Positions 28,808 through 37,605 of a stretch of DNA of 64,000 nucleotides are shown piece after piece. Location: NCBI RefSeq assembly GCF_000007905.1, contig NC_004917.1, forward strand, positions 1 to 64,000. The letters run 5' to 3'. How positions within the stretch are numbered: the first letter of the stretch is position 1; each line of letters starts with the position of its first letter. The notes below the pieces were generated by a model. The model searched no databases, was not told the origin of the DNA, and saw only the letters and a program-made list of their open reading frames with translations. The DNA comes from Helicobacter hepaticus ATCC 51449. GTDB taxonomy: Bacteria > Campylobacterota > Campylobacteria > Campylobacterales > Helicobacteraceae. The position numbers were made by a program, and so were the translations under genes.

Positions 28808-30766
28808 TTAATTTTGAATAAGCTTTTGTGCAGCAGCTATGATATAATCTATATTAAAATTAAAACGATTAAAGAGGGCTTCGCCTTTCCCTGAAGCACC
28901 AAAACTCTGCATACCAATCACTTCATCAGCCACTGCATACCATTCTAAGCCTCTTGAAGCCTCAATAGCAAGCACTGCACTTTTTCCGCATAATTCTTTG
29001 ATGTAACCCTTAGGTTGTTCCAAAAGCAAATCAAGGCAAGGTACACTTACTACTTGTGTTTTGATACCTAAATCTTCTAGTGTTTCACACGCTTTGAGTG
29101 CAAGACTTACCTCACTTCCGCTTGCCATAAGGGTAATAACTGCATTGTCGCACGAACGCAATACATAACCGCCTTTTTGCACTTGCTTTTTTAATTGAGG
29201 AGTGGATTCCATAATAACGGGGAGATTCTGACGACTAAGCACAAAAGCGCAAGGTAGCTTGGAATCTAAGCCAACCTGCCAACAAGCAATATTCTCATTT
29301 GCATCAGCGGGACGAAAAACAAGGAGATTTGGCATTGCTCTAAAATGGCTTAATTGTTCAATGGGCTGATGTGTCGCACCATCTTCACCCACACCTATAC
29401 TATCGTGCGTCCAAATATAATATACTTTCGCTTTCATAAGGCTTGCTACACGCACACTTGGGCTCATATAATCACTGAAAACAAAAAATGTTGCGCAAAA
29501 AGGTAAAAATAAGCCATAATTTGCCACACCATTACAAATTGCACCCATTGCGTGTTCTCGGATACCAAAATGCCAATTTTTACCCTGCGGAAAATCACCC
29601 TCATCTTGTAGCTGTGTATTATTTGATGGTGCTAAATCTGCACTTCCCCCAATAAATCCTTCTAACGCTTGAGAAATACTATTAAGAATCTTGCCATTAC
29701 TCACACGTGTAGCCATACTTTCGCCAAGTGCAAATTGTGGATAAACAATATGGGAAACATCGGGCTCTCTCATTTTATCAAGCCGTTCTTTTGCAATTTG
29801 AGGGAGATTCTCATAATTTTTATACCATTGTGCAAAGTTCAACTCACCACGCTCCTTCATCGTGCCAAAAGCAAGTGCTACATCATCAGGTATATAAAAA
29901 GATTCTGCAGGAAAAGAAAGTTTTTGCTTTGCTGTGGCGATAATTTCTTCACCCAAAGGTGCGCCGTGTGCTTTATGACTACCCTCAAGACTAAGGGCAT
30001 TCTTAGCGATAATGGTATGAGCAATAATAAGTATGGGTTTTGAAGAAGTTTTAGCATTGGTAAGCACATTGTGAATTTGTATATAGTCGTGTCCATCGCA
30101 GCTTAAAACTTCCCAACCCTGTGCTTCAAAACGTTTAGCAATATCCTCACTCATCGCAAGTTGCGTATCGCCTTCTATTGTGATATGATTACTATCATAA
30201 ATAAGAATCAAATTTGAAAGAGCGTGATGTCCAGCTAAAGAAGCTGCTTCATAGCTGATACCCTCCTGTAAATCCCCATCGCCACATAAACAATATATAT
30301 TATGCGAAATGATTTCCCGCCCAAACAAATTCTGTGCATATTTACTTGCCATAGCCATACCCACTGCATTTGCTATACCTTGCCCAAGGGGACCTGTTGT
30401 TATCTCAATACCTTGAGTATGTCTATATTCAGGGTGTCCGGGTGTTTTAGAATCTAATTGCCTAAAAGAGTGCAAATCTGCCATACTCACCTCAAAACCC
30501 CATAAATGAAGGAGCGAATATACGAGTGCGCTTGCGTGTCCTCCACTAAAAATAATTCTATCTCGATTTAACCATTGAGGTTGTGTTGGAGCAAGATTAA
30601 TATGAAAATGTAACACACTTGCAATATCTGAAAGTCCCATAGGTGCGCCGGGATGTCCGCTATTTGCTTTTTGCACCATATCTGCACACAAAAACCCTAA
30701 TGTGTGCGACATTTTTTGTAATAAAGGTATATCTTCATCTGTAATATGTGGTGAGGTTTTTTGCAT
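28808..30766 (-). CDS. tkt: Transketolase
   Basis: 652 residues, usual length. A thiamine-diphosphate enzyme of the pentose phosphate pathway. HPGAPMG, GHASALVYSLLH, TGPLGQGIANAVG, the ThDP motif GDGDLQEG...N and later GGSADL, FGIREHAMGA and HDSIGVGEDGATHQPIEQL are all visible. It sits between pheT (34 bp) and addB (21 bp) on one strand. Confidence 0.96.
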   Translation of the reverse strand: MQKTSPHITDEDIPLLQKMSHTLGFLCADMVQKANSGHPGAPMGLSDIASVLHFHINLAPTQPQWLNRDRIIFSGGHASALVYSLLHLWGFEVSMADLHSFRQLDSKTPGHPEYRHTQGIEITTGPLGQGIANAVGMAMASKYAQNLFGREIISHNIYCLCGDGDLQEGISYEAASLAGHHALSNLILIYDSNHITIEGDTQLAMSEDIAKRFEAQGWEVLSCDGHDYIQIHNVLTNAKTSSKPILIIAHTIIAKNALSLEGSHKAHGAPLGEEIIATAKQKLSFPAESFYIPDDVALAFGTMKERGELNFAQWYKNYENLPQIAKERLDKMREPDVSHIVYPQFALGESMATRVSNGKILNSISQALEGFIGGSADLAPSNNTQLQDEGDFPQGKNWHFGIREHAMGAICNGVANYGLFLPFCATFFVFSDYMSPSVRVASLMKAKVYYIWTHDSIGVGEDGATHQPIEQLSHFRAMPNLLVFRPADANENIACWQVGLDSKLPCAFVLSRQNLPVIMESTPQLKKQVQKGGYVLRSCDNAVITLMASGSEVSLALKACETLEDLGIKTQVVSVPCLDLLLEQPKGYIKELCGKSAVLAIEASRGLEWYAVADEVIGMQSFGASGKGEALFNRFNFNIDYIIAAAQKLIQN

Positions 30767-30800
30767 TGACTATCCTTTGTTGTAAATTATCATAATATAT

Positions 30801-33206
30801 CTAAGTGCGTAATACAGCATCAAACTCGCGCACTAAAACACTAAGCACGGATTCCACTGCTTGCACTAATTGCATTTCTTGTAATGTGCCCTCATCAGAT
30901 TGAAGCACAATACGTATGCTTAATGCCATTTTTTCTCCTAAAGCCTTATCATAATACACATCAATAGGATAAATATTTTTAACATAAGCAATTTGATCTT
31001 CAAGAAGAATTTGGCGCACACGATAAAAAGGAATATCTTTATCAATGAGGATTGTTAAATCACGTGTAGATTTTTGGTATTTTGAAAATTCATAGGCTTG
31101 CGGGAGAGAAAAATCACTCATACCGATCTCAATTTCGCATATAAATATTTCCTCACTTAAATCCATATTGGTAGCAACTTGTGGATGCAATTTGGCAATT
31201 ATTCCTATGGGCTTGTCTTTTTGATAAACAAATGCACTCTGATAAGGGTGAAGCAATCTCTCATCTGTAAAACAAAAATGACTCAAAAGCTCCTTTGCAT
31301 TTGCTTCATCACGAATATTTCTAAAACTCAAATCTCCAACACATCTCTGACATATAGTCCCAAAAGCAAAAAGATTCCATTTAACAGCTTTGGTGTGTGG
31401 ATAACATTCATCTTGCATACAGCCACTTGCAACAAGTGCAAGCTTACTTTTTTCCTCTCGTTTTGAACTATACACACTTCCAATCTCAAAAAGTGTAATA
31501 TTTTTAAAGCCAAGATTCTCATTACGTTTCACAGAATCAAGCATAGCCGGAAGTAGGCTTGTCCGAAGCGTATCAAGCTCGTTTGTGATAGGATTGAGCA
31601 ATTCTAAATCTTCATCAAGTCGCACAAAACCTAATCGTTCTAAATTTTGGGAAGAAGCAAAGACATAATGAATACACTCTACAAAACCATAAGCAATCAA
31701 TCCATAAGCAAGTTTGCGCGTGTTTTTGTAGGTAAAATATGTGTTATTAATATTATGGGATTGAGAACAAAGTAATGGCACAGAGGAAACATTGTCAATA
31801 CCATAGATTCTAAGCACTTCTTCAGCTACATCTTGGATACTTTGAATGTCGTGCCGATAGTTTGGCACAGTAACCATAAAAAAATTCTCATCACAAGTTG
31901 CATCAAGCTTAAAATTAAGTCGCTTTAAAATAGTGGCTATCTCTTCTTTATCAAGCTCTATGCCTATAATTTGATTAATAGCCTTAAACGTTGTTTTAAT
32001 CGTAATTTCATCAATGTTTTGGACAATATTATGTGAGCCAGAATACACAAGTGCATCAGAAACAAGCACCATTTTTCTACATAAAAAGTCAATGCCCTGC
32101 TCCAAATTTGGATTACTCCCTCTTGTGCTACGATAAGTTAGCTGCACATCACCTTTTATTGCGTGCTTATAAAGACTTTTGGCAATTAAAGTAGGATTCA
32201 CATAACTCGCTTCAATAATATAAATTTCAGAACGTGTGCCAAAGTGCCGCTCACCATAAGATACACCAATTATGGAAAGCTTTTGGTGAGCAAAAACTGC
32301 TCCTAAGCCGTTCTCATCTTTTTTGATTCGGAGTTGTGCCACCAAACCATTATCCAAAACAATATCTTTATTCTCACAATCATAGAGTTTGTAAGCATTA
32401 AGTATAACACCTGTCATATAAGTGCCATATTCTAAAAAATTGCACATAATATCATCAACCAAACTCCCATTACGGGCAAGACAAAGTGCAATATCAAGAG
32501 GTAGATAAGCTTGTTTGACTTCAACCACGCGATAGAGTAAATGAGCTTCAATTTTTTCATCACAAAGAATCTGCAACACCCTACCTAAACCAAGCGTAAC
32601 CACATTATCCATATCTACTTCGTGCTTTAGGCGCAAATCATAGCTTGTAGCAAGTTCACGCGCAATGCCTAGCACGCTAAGACAATCACCACGATTAGGC
32701 GTAATCCCTACTTCAATCACATAATCATTAAAAAGAGGAAGATTCCCTAGCTCAACGCCAAGCTCCAAATGACCAGCTGTGCTATCAAGCACCATAATTC
32801 CATCATTTATCTTTGGCAATCCTAACTCCACACTAGAACAAAGCATTCCACAACTCTCTATACCACGTAGATTTGTTTGTTTAATCACAATCTCGCCACT
32901 TTTAGTATGAGGTATTACTGCGCCTTCAAGTGCCACAGCGACATATTGATTGGCTTTTACATTATTTGCCCCGCACACAATTTGCAACTCTTGTGAGCCA
33001 ATACTGACTTTACATACATTAAGTTTGTCTGCATCGGGGTGAGGTGTAAGTGAGAGTATCTTGCCTACGACAACCTTTTGTGGCATCTTCAATGGATACG
33101 CAGATTCTACCTCAAGTCCCATACTGCTTAATCTCATACACATTTGCTCAATATCAAGATGTGAAATATCAACAAAATGCGATAATAAATGTTTTGAAAA
33201 AATCAT
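30801..33206 (-). CDS. pheT: Phenylalanine-tRNA ligase beta subunit
   Basis: 801 residues. The N-terminal tRNA-binding OB fold (about 45-155: GKILSLTPHPDADKLNVCKV, QIVCGANNV), B3/B4 editing domains, B5, the catalytic-like core with NPITNELDTLRTSLLPAML, and the C-terminal ferredoxin-fold anticodon-binding domain (FSKYQKSTRDLTILID) are recognisable. The start codon overlaps the pheS stop by one base, as expected for a coupled alpha2-beta2 enzyme. Confidence 0.96.
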   Translation of the reverse strand: MIFSKHLLSHFVDISHLDIEQMCMRLSSMGLEVESAYPLKMPQKVVVGKILSLTPHPDADKLNVCKVSIGSQELQIVCGANNVKANQYVAVALEGAVIPHTKSGEIVIKQTNLRGIESCGMLCSSVELGLPKINDGIMVLDSTAGHLELGVELGNLPLFNDYVIEVGITPNRGDCLSVLGIARELATSYDLRLKHEVDMDNVVTLGLGRVLQILCDEKIEAHLLYRVVEVKQAYLPLDIALCLARNGSLVDDIMCNFLEYGTYMTGVILNAYKLYDCENKDIVLDNGLVAQLRIKKDENGLGAVFAHQKLSIIGVSYGERHFGTRSEIYIIEASYVNPTLIAKSLYKHAIKGDVQLTYRSTRGSNPNLEQGIDFLCRKMVLVSDALVYSGSHNIVQNIDEITIKTTFKAINQIIGIELDKEEIATILKRLNFKLDATCDENFFMVTVPNYRHDIQSIQDVAEEVLRIYGIDNVSSVPLLCSQSHNINNTYFTYKNTRKLAYGLIAYGFVECIHYVFASSQNLERLGFVRLDEDLELLNPITNELDTLRTSLLPAMLDSVKRNENLGFKNITLFEIGSVYSSKREEKSKLALVASGCMQDECYPHTKAVKWNLFAFGTICQRCVGDLSFRNIRDEANAKELLSHFCFTDERLLHPYQSAFVYQKDKPIGIIAKLHPQVATNMDLSEEIFICEIEIGMSDFSLPQAYEFSKYQKSTRDLTILIDKDIPFYRVRQILLEDQIAYVKNIYPIDVYYDKALGEKMALSIRIVLQSDEGTLQEMQLVQAVESVLSVLVREFDAVLRT

Positions 33207-34207
33207 TAGAATTGCTCCAATACACGTAAATCTGTCTCAAAAAAGCTACGCAAATCATTCACACGATGAAGAAGCATAGCAAATCGCTCAACGCCAAGCC
33301 CAAAAGCATATCCGCTCACATTTTTATGACCCACAGCATCAAATACTTTTTGATTGACAATACCACAGCCCAATACTTCAAGCCACCCTGTGTGAGAACA
33401 TACTCTACAACCGCTACCACCGCAAAATACACAGCTAATATCCACTTCTGCGCTTGGCTCTGTAAAGGGGAAAAAGCTTGAACGAAACCGAATGCGCACA
33501 TCGCCAAACATATAATGCAAAAAATCCTCTAAAATATATTTAAGATGCACGAAACTTATTTTATCTTTCTCGTCAACTACTAAGCCCTCAACTTGATGAA
33601 ACATTGGTGAATGAGTCAAATCATAATCTCTCCTAAAAACGCTACCCGGAGCTATCATACGAATAGGAATATGTTGTGATTGCATAGTGCGAATTTGCAC
33701 AGGAGAGGTATGTGTGCGCAAAAGCATTGAATCTTTAAAATAAAAAGTATCTTGCATATCTCGTGCCGGATGAAATACAGGAAGATTAAGTGCTTCAAAG
33801 TTATGAAAATCATCTTCTACTAAAGGTCCTGTTTGAATTGCAAAATTCATATTGACAAAAAAATCAATGATTCTATCCATTGTTTGATAAATTGGGTGTC
33901 CATTACTCTTTGGACGCAAGGCTGTAAATAAACTTGCATCAACTACTTCTTTGGTGAGATTCTCATTCATCTGCACTTTTAATAGGCTTTCTCGTTTACT
34001 TTCAAGCATTTTTTCAAAATTTTCTTTATTTTTGTTAAGCTCTTTGGCAAAGGTTTTTTTTGTCTCGCCCTCAAGATTCTTAAGGAGTGCAAATTGCTGA
34101 GTTAAAATGCCCTTTTTCCCCATTACTTCCACACGCAAACGCTCTAAATCATTGAGATTCTCTAATTGCTCTAGTTTTGCCATTATCTCTTGCATTTGTG
34201 TCTTCAA
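33206..34207 (-). CDS. pheS: Phenylalanine-tRNA ligase alpha subunit
   Basis: 333 residues from a TTG start; an ATG 12 bases further in (34195) would give 329 residues, closer to the usual length. The better ribosome binding site (GGAAGGAAAG) favours TTG. The N-terminal coiled coil is followed by the class II synthetase core: motif 2 ([25 protein letters not shown]) and motif 3 ([14 protein letters not shown]). [13 protein letters not shown] segment near residue 260 matches a metal-binding insertion common in bacterial PheS. Confidence 0.95.
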   Translation of the reverse strand: MKTQMQEIMAKLEQLENLNDLERLRVEVMGKKGILTQQFALLKNLEGETKKTFAKELNKNKENFEKMLESKRESLLKVQMNENLTKEVVDASLFTALRPKSNGHPIYQTMDRIIDFFVNMNFAIQTGPLVEDDFHNFEALNLPVFHPARDMQDTFYFKDSMLLRTHTSPVQIRTMQSQHIPIRMIAPGSVFRRDYDLTHSPMFHQVEGLVVDEKDKISFVHLKYILEDFLHYMFGDVRIRFRSSFFPFTEPSAEVDISCVFCGGSGCRVCSHTGWLEVLGCGIVNQKVFDAVGHKNVSGYAFGLGVERFAMLLHRVNDLRSFFETDLRVLEQF

Positions 34208-34291
34208 CGTCTTTCCTTCCTTGAACTATAAGTGATATATAAATTAAGTCGGCATTGTAGCATATTATAGATTCTATTCAGGTTTAAAAGT

Positions 34292-34297
34292 TATAAT
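34292..34297 (+). promoter_or_regulatory. -10 box before the HIT gene
   Basis: TATAAT 51 bases upstream of the ATG at 34349, in the 141-bp divergent spacer with pheS. No clear -35 box. Confidence 0.45.
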
Positions 34298-34348
34298 ATC
34301 AATTCTTTTTTATCAAACCACTATAAAAAGAGACTTTAAGGAGCGAAT

Positions 34349-34690
34349 ATGGCAGAAAAAACGATTTTTGAAAAAATTGTAGCAGGCGAGATTCCTTGTA
34401 AAAAAGTGCTTGAAAATGAGCGATTTCTTGCTTTTTATGATATTAATCCCAAAGCCCCTGTGCATATTCTCGCTATTCCTAAAGTGTGTGTAAAAGATTT
34501 TGATTGTGCAGATTCTAAACTTTTAGGAGAGTTGTGTGGTTTTGCGCAAGAAGTTACCAAATCGGTAGGCATTGATAAAAGCGGATATAGAATCATTACC
34601 AATATCGGTGCTGATGGTGGGCAAGAAGTCCCACATTTGCATTTGCATATTCTTGGCGGTGGCAAATTAAAATTTCCTTCACTTGTATAA
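34349..34690 (+). CDS. HIT-family nucleotide-binding protein
   Basis: 113 residues. The HINT/HIT signature HLHLHILGG lies near residue 97, with FLAFYDINPKAPVHILAIPK upstream. Such enzymes hydrolyse AMP-lysine or other phosphoramidates and adenylates; the physiological substrate is unknown. First of a three-gene plus-strand group with the methyltransferase and MATE genes. Confidence 0.92.
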   Translation: MAEKTIFEKIVAGEIPCKKVLENERFLAFYDINPKAPVHILAIPKVCVKDFDCADSKLLGELCGFAQEVTKSVGIDKSGYRIITNIGADGGQEVPHLHLHILGGGKLKFPSLV

Positions 34691-34713
34691 AATAATTATT
34701 GCAAAGATATTGA

Positions 34714-35346
34714 ATGCAAGAAGACGCACTCAAATGGAATGCTCGGTATCAAGAGGGCTTTATGCCCAATGAACCAAGCCCATTTGTGCTTGAAACGTGC
34801 GAGATACTTAAGCGAAATTTTTCTTTTACCGATTCTAAACCTCCAAAAGCACTTGATATTGCCTGTGGCAATGGACGACATTCTAAGATTTTAGCCCAAA
34901 TGGGCTTTGAGGTTGATGGACTTGATATATCTTGTGTTGCATTAGAGAATCTTGCAAATATCCCTTATATTACACCTATTTTAGCAGATTTAGATACTTT
35001 TACCCTACCCCAAACACATTATGATGTCATACTTGATAGCTTTTTCCTTGATAGGAATCTTTTTGATGCCATAATTAAAGCACTTAAACCCAATGCTATG
35101 CTCATTTTTGAAACCTTTATTGATAAATCCTCTCATCAACCTCTCAATAACAAAATATTATACGCAGGGGAACTTGAAGCAGTATTTAGCTCCAAAAGGG
35201 GCTTTCAAATTTTACATCAAAGTATTTATAAACAAAACAGAAAAGATACTCATACAATAAATCCCGCATATCAGCACATTATGCGCTTTATCGCTCAATA
35301 TAAACCCTGCTCTCAAACACACACCAACACTACAAAGAGTCTTTGA
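34714..35346 (+). CDS. Class I SAM-dependent methyltransferase
   Basis: 210 residues. Motif I ALDIACGNGRHSKILA near residue 47, followed by the acidic residue in VDGLDIS and the motif II region YDVILDSFFLD. The N-terminal WNARYQEGFMPNEPSPF resembles TehB-like methyltransferases. Substrate unknown. The stop overlaps the MATE start by 4 bases (ATGA). Confidence 0.85.
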   Translation: MQEDALKWNARYQEGFMPNEPSPFVLETCEILKRNFSFTDSKPPKALDIACGNGRHSKILAQMGFEVDGLDISCVALENLANIPYITPILADLDTFTLPQTHYDVILDSFFLDRNLFDAIIKALKPNAMLIFETFIDKSSHQPLNNKILYAGELEAVFSSKRGFQILHQSIYKQNRKDTHTINPAYQHIMRFIAQYKPCSQTHTNTTKSL

Positions 35347-36701
35347 TGACATATAACTTCAAGCAACGTCTCCGCAAGATTCTAAGTATTGCCTTGCCCT
35401 CTGGAGGAAACTCTTTGCTTGATATTGCTAATATCGCCATAGGAATGTATTTTATTGCTCATATTTCACCCGATTCTGAAGTTACAAAACATAATATCGT
35501 GGCACTTGGACTCGGTATGAATTGCTGGATGTTTCTCTTTGCACTCACAACCATTTTTTATGTAGGCACAAACGCACAAGTCTCGCGTGCATTTGGAGAG
35601 AGAAATAACCTTAAAGCGGGACAGATTCTAAGCACAATGAGCATCGGGGCTGGGCTTTGCTCTATTCCTATTTATGCACTTGCATATGTAAGCAATGAGT
35701 TGTATTTTGACTGGATGGGTGTGAGTGGGGAAACCAAAGAGCTAGGTATGTTGTATTTAGGTTGGATTTTTTATGGGATTCCCGCACTTTTTCTTAAGAC
35801 AATATTTATTTCTGCACTTTCAGCCGTAGGCGATACTAAAAGCGTTTTTTTTGTAAAAATCATCGCTACAAGCTTAAATATTGTCCTTAATTTTATGCTT
35901 ATTTTTGGGGTGGAAAAGCTTGGTATTCCACCATTTGGTATTATGGGAGCTGGCATAGCAAATGTTATCATTACTTATTTCGAAGGGCTAGTTTTACTTG
36001 GCATTCTCTGTGGGCTACACCGCCATTTGACATTTTCACCCACCTTTAAATGGCATACGCTTTATAATGGATTCCATATTGGTATTCCCTCTGGCCTTGA
36101 GCGAGGCTTGACAATTTTTTCCCTTGTGCTTATTACAAAATTTATGACTGATTATGGTTTGGAAGTCATTGCTGGATTTCAAATTGGCTCAAGAGTGGAA
36201 AGCTTCATTTTTATGCCCGGTTTTGGATTCCAAGTGGCAGCAATGGCATTAGTTGGACAAATGCTCGGTGCAAAACGATTAGACTTAGCAGAATCTTTTA
36301 TCAAAACAATTTTACTTATCTCATCAGTAGTTATGGGCATATTAGGTATAGGATTATGTATGCTGGGCAAAGAACTCTCCGCTATTTTTAGCACAGAAAC
36401 AGAGGTGATTCATTACTCTTTTGATTATCTCCTTGCAGTAGGGCTTTCTCAAGTGCCCCTTATTTGTATTTTTGTGCTTGATGGAGCATTGCGAGGAAGC
36501 GGTGCAACGAAGCTTTCTCTGTGGATTAACACAGGGAGCATTTGGGTTTTGAGGATTCTCCCAATGTGGCTGTGTGTGCATTATAACATTGCAGTAGGAT
36601 ATATTTTTGCTATTATTTGCTGTGAAACATATTTGCGTGCAGGTATCTTTGGCTTTGTTTTTTACAAAGGCTTATGGAAGAAATATATCGCACGATTGTA
36701 A
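35343..36701 (+). CDS. MATE-family efflux transporter
   Basis: 452 residues with about 12 hydrophobic segments in two halves. N-terminal features RKILSIALPSGGNSLLDIANIAIG and the repeated GIPSGLERGL in the second half fit MATE antiporters, which export cationic drugs or metabolites using Na+ or H+. It is coupled to the methyltransferase by a 4-base overlap. Confidence 0.88.
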   Translation: MMTYNFKQRLRKILSIALPSGGNSLLDIANIAIGMYFIAHISPDSEVTKHNIVALGLGMNCWMFLFALTTIFYVGTNAQVSRAFGERNNLKAGQILSTMSIGAGLCSIPIYALAYVSNELYFDWMGVSGETKELGMLYLGWIFYGIPALFLKTIFISALSAVGDTKSVFFVKIIATSLNIVLNFMLIFGVEKLGIPPFGIMGAGIANVIITYFEGLVLLGILCGLHRHLTFSPTFKWHTLYNGFHIGIPSGLERGLTIFSLVLITKFMTDYGLEVIAGFQIGSRVESFIFMPGFGFQVAAMALVGQMLGAKRLDLAESFIKTILLISSVVMGILGIGLCMLGKELSAIFSTETEVIHYSFDYLLAVGLSQVPLICIFVLDGALRGSGATKLSLWINTGSIWVLRILPMWLCVHYNIAVGYIFAIICCETYLRAGIFGFVFYKGLWKKYIARL

Positions 36702-36800
36702 AATAAGATTATTTTAAACAATAAAATACATACAGAATAAAAATTTTGACGCCTAAAATGCACAAACTATCTAAAAGACTTAAATGCAAATAATTCATTC

Positions 36801-36829
36801 TTGACAAAAAGGTGCTGTTGTAATATAAT
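36801..36829 (+). promoter_or_regulatory. Consensus promoter of the tRNA cluster
   Basis: TTGACA (36801-36806), exactly 17 bases, TATAAT (36824-36829). A full match to the sigma70 consensus, unusual for this AT-rich genome, 18 bases before the first tRNA. The 99 bases upstream, back to the MATE stop, show no gene. Confidence 0.85.
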
Positions 36830-36847
36830 CGTGCTTTTTGTTTGTAT

Positions 36848-36925
36848 CGGGGCGTAGCGCAGTCTGGTTAGCGCACTTGGTTTGGGACCAAGGGGTCGAA
36901 GGTTCGAATCCTTTCGCCCCGACCA
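36848..36925 (+). tRNA. tRNA-Pro (UGG)
   Basis: Acceptor stem CGGGGCG/CGCCCCG, anticodon stem CTTGG/CCAAG with loop TTTGGGA (anticodon TGG), T arm with TTCGAAT, and an encoded CCA end. First of three tRNAs behind one promoter. Confidence 0.95.
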
Positions 36926-36943
36926 TTCTTTTTCTTTCGTTAT

Positions 36944-37021
36944 GGTGGGTGTAGCTCAGTTGGTTAGAGCATCAGGTTGTGGCTCTGAGGGTCGTGGGTT
37001 CGAGCCCCATCTCCCACCCCA
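36944..37021 (+). tRNA. tRNA-His (GUG)
   Basis: Includes the extra G at position -1 facing C73, the identity pair of tRNA-His. Anticodon loop TTGTGGC gives GTG. Encoded CCA. The acceptor stem GTGGGTG/CTCCCAC has a T-T mismatch at pair 6-67. Confidence 0.94.
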
Positions 37022-37038
37022 TTACTTTTTACACTTAC

Positions 37039-37115
37039 GCGTTCGTAGCTCAATTGGATAGAGCACCAGACTTCGGATCTGGGGGTTAGGGGTTCGACTC
37101 CCTTCGGGCGTGCCA
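37039..37115 (+). tRNA. tRNA-Arg (UCG)
   Basis: Acceptor GCGTTCG/CGGGCGT with several G-T pairs, anticodon stem CCAGA/TCTGG with loop CTTCGGA (anticodon TCG, reading CGN-type Arg codons), T loop TTCGACT, encoded CCA. Confidence 0.93.
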
Positions 37116-37156
37116 CGCAAGATTCACATTCTTATCATTTATCTACCCAAATAAAT

Positions 37157-37594
37157 TTACATCCTAATATACAGATGAAAAAATAAAAAGATAAAACCTA
37201 ACCACATACATAAATAAACCACAAACATAAACACATCATATCTTGCTTTTTTTATTAATATAAAGCTTATGACACAAAACAAAAATAAAGCAAAAAAAAC
37301 AATAAACATAATACTCAATGCTTCGCCAACAAATAAAACACAGATAATACTTAAAAGAGCGTAAAATGAAATTATTAAAGTGGATTTATATAAAAAAGAT
37401 AAGAACAAAACTATTGAAAGTCCAAAAAATAACAATTCTATACCGCTTATAAAATTACAAAACTTTAAAAAAAGCGCGCATACAATCCCATATATAATAC
37501 TACTACTAAACCACGCAACTTGCCCACTTATAATAGGATCTAATCCTTTAGATTCTAGCTTTGCTTTTAAATTTGAATAGAGAGGGATTTTCAA
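37157..37594 (-). CDS. Small integral membrane protein of unknown function
   Basis: 145 residues with a short polar N-terminus (about 1-25) and then four to five hydrophobic helices covering almost all the rest. No family was recognised. It starts with TTG after AAAGGAAAAG, 11 bases behind the feoB stop, so it is probably translated from the feoB transcript. A role in iron uptake would be a guess. Confidence 0.6.
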   Translation of the reverse strand: MKIPLYSNLKAKLESKGLDPIISGQVAWFSSSIIYGIVCALFLKFCNFISGIELLFFGLSIVLFLSFLYKSTLIISFYALLSIICVLFVGEALSIMFIVFFALFLFCVISFILIKKARYDVFMFVVYLCMWLGFIFLFFHLYIRM

Positions 37595-37605
37595 GCTTTT
37601 CCTTT

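Noticed and set aside
29669-30043. Plus-strand frame opposite tkt (124 codons)
   Set aside because: Cys/Phe-rich antisense translation with no start signal; tkt is complete on the other strand.
36702-36800. Possible small RNA gene before the tRNA cluster
   Set aside because: Only AT-rich sequence without a stem-loop and U run. The clear promoter at 36801-36829 belongs to the tRNAs.
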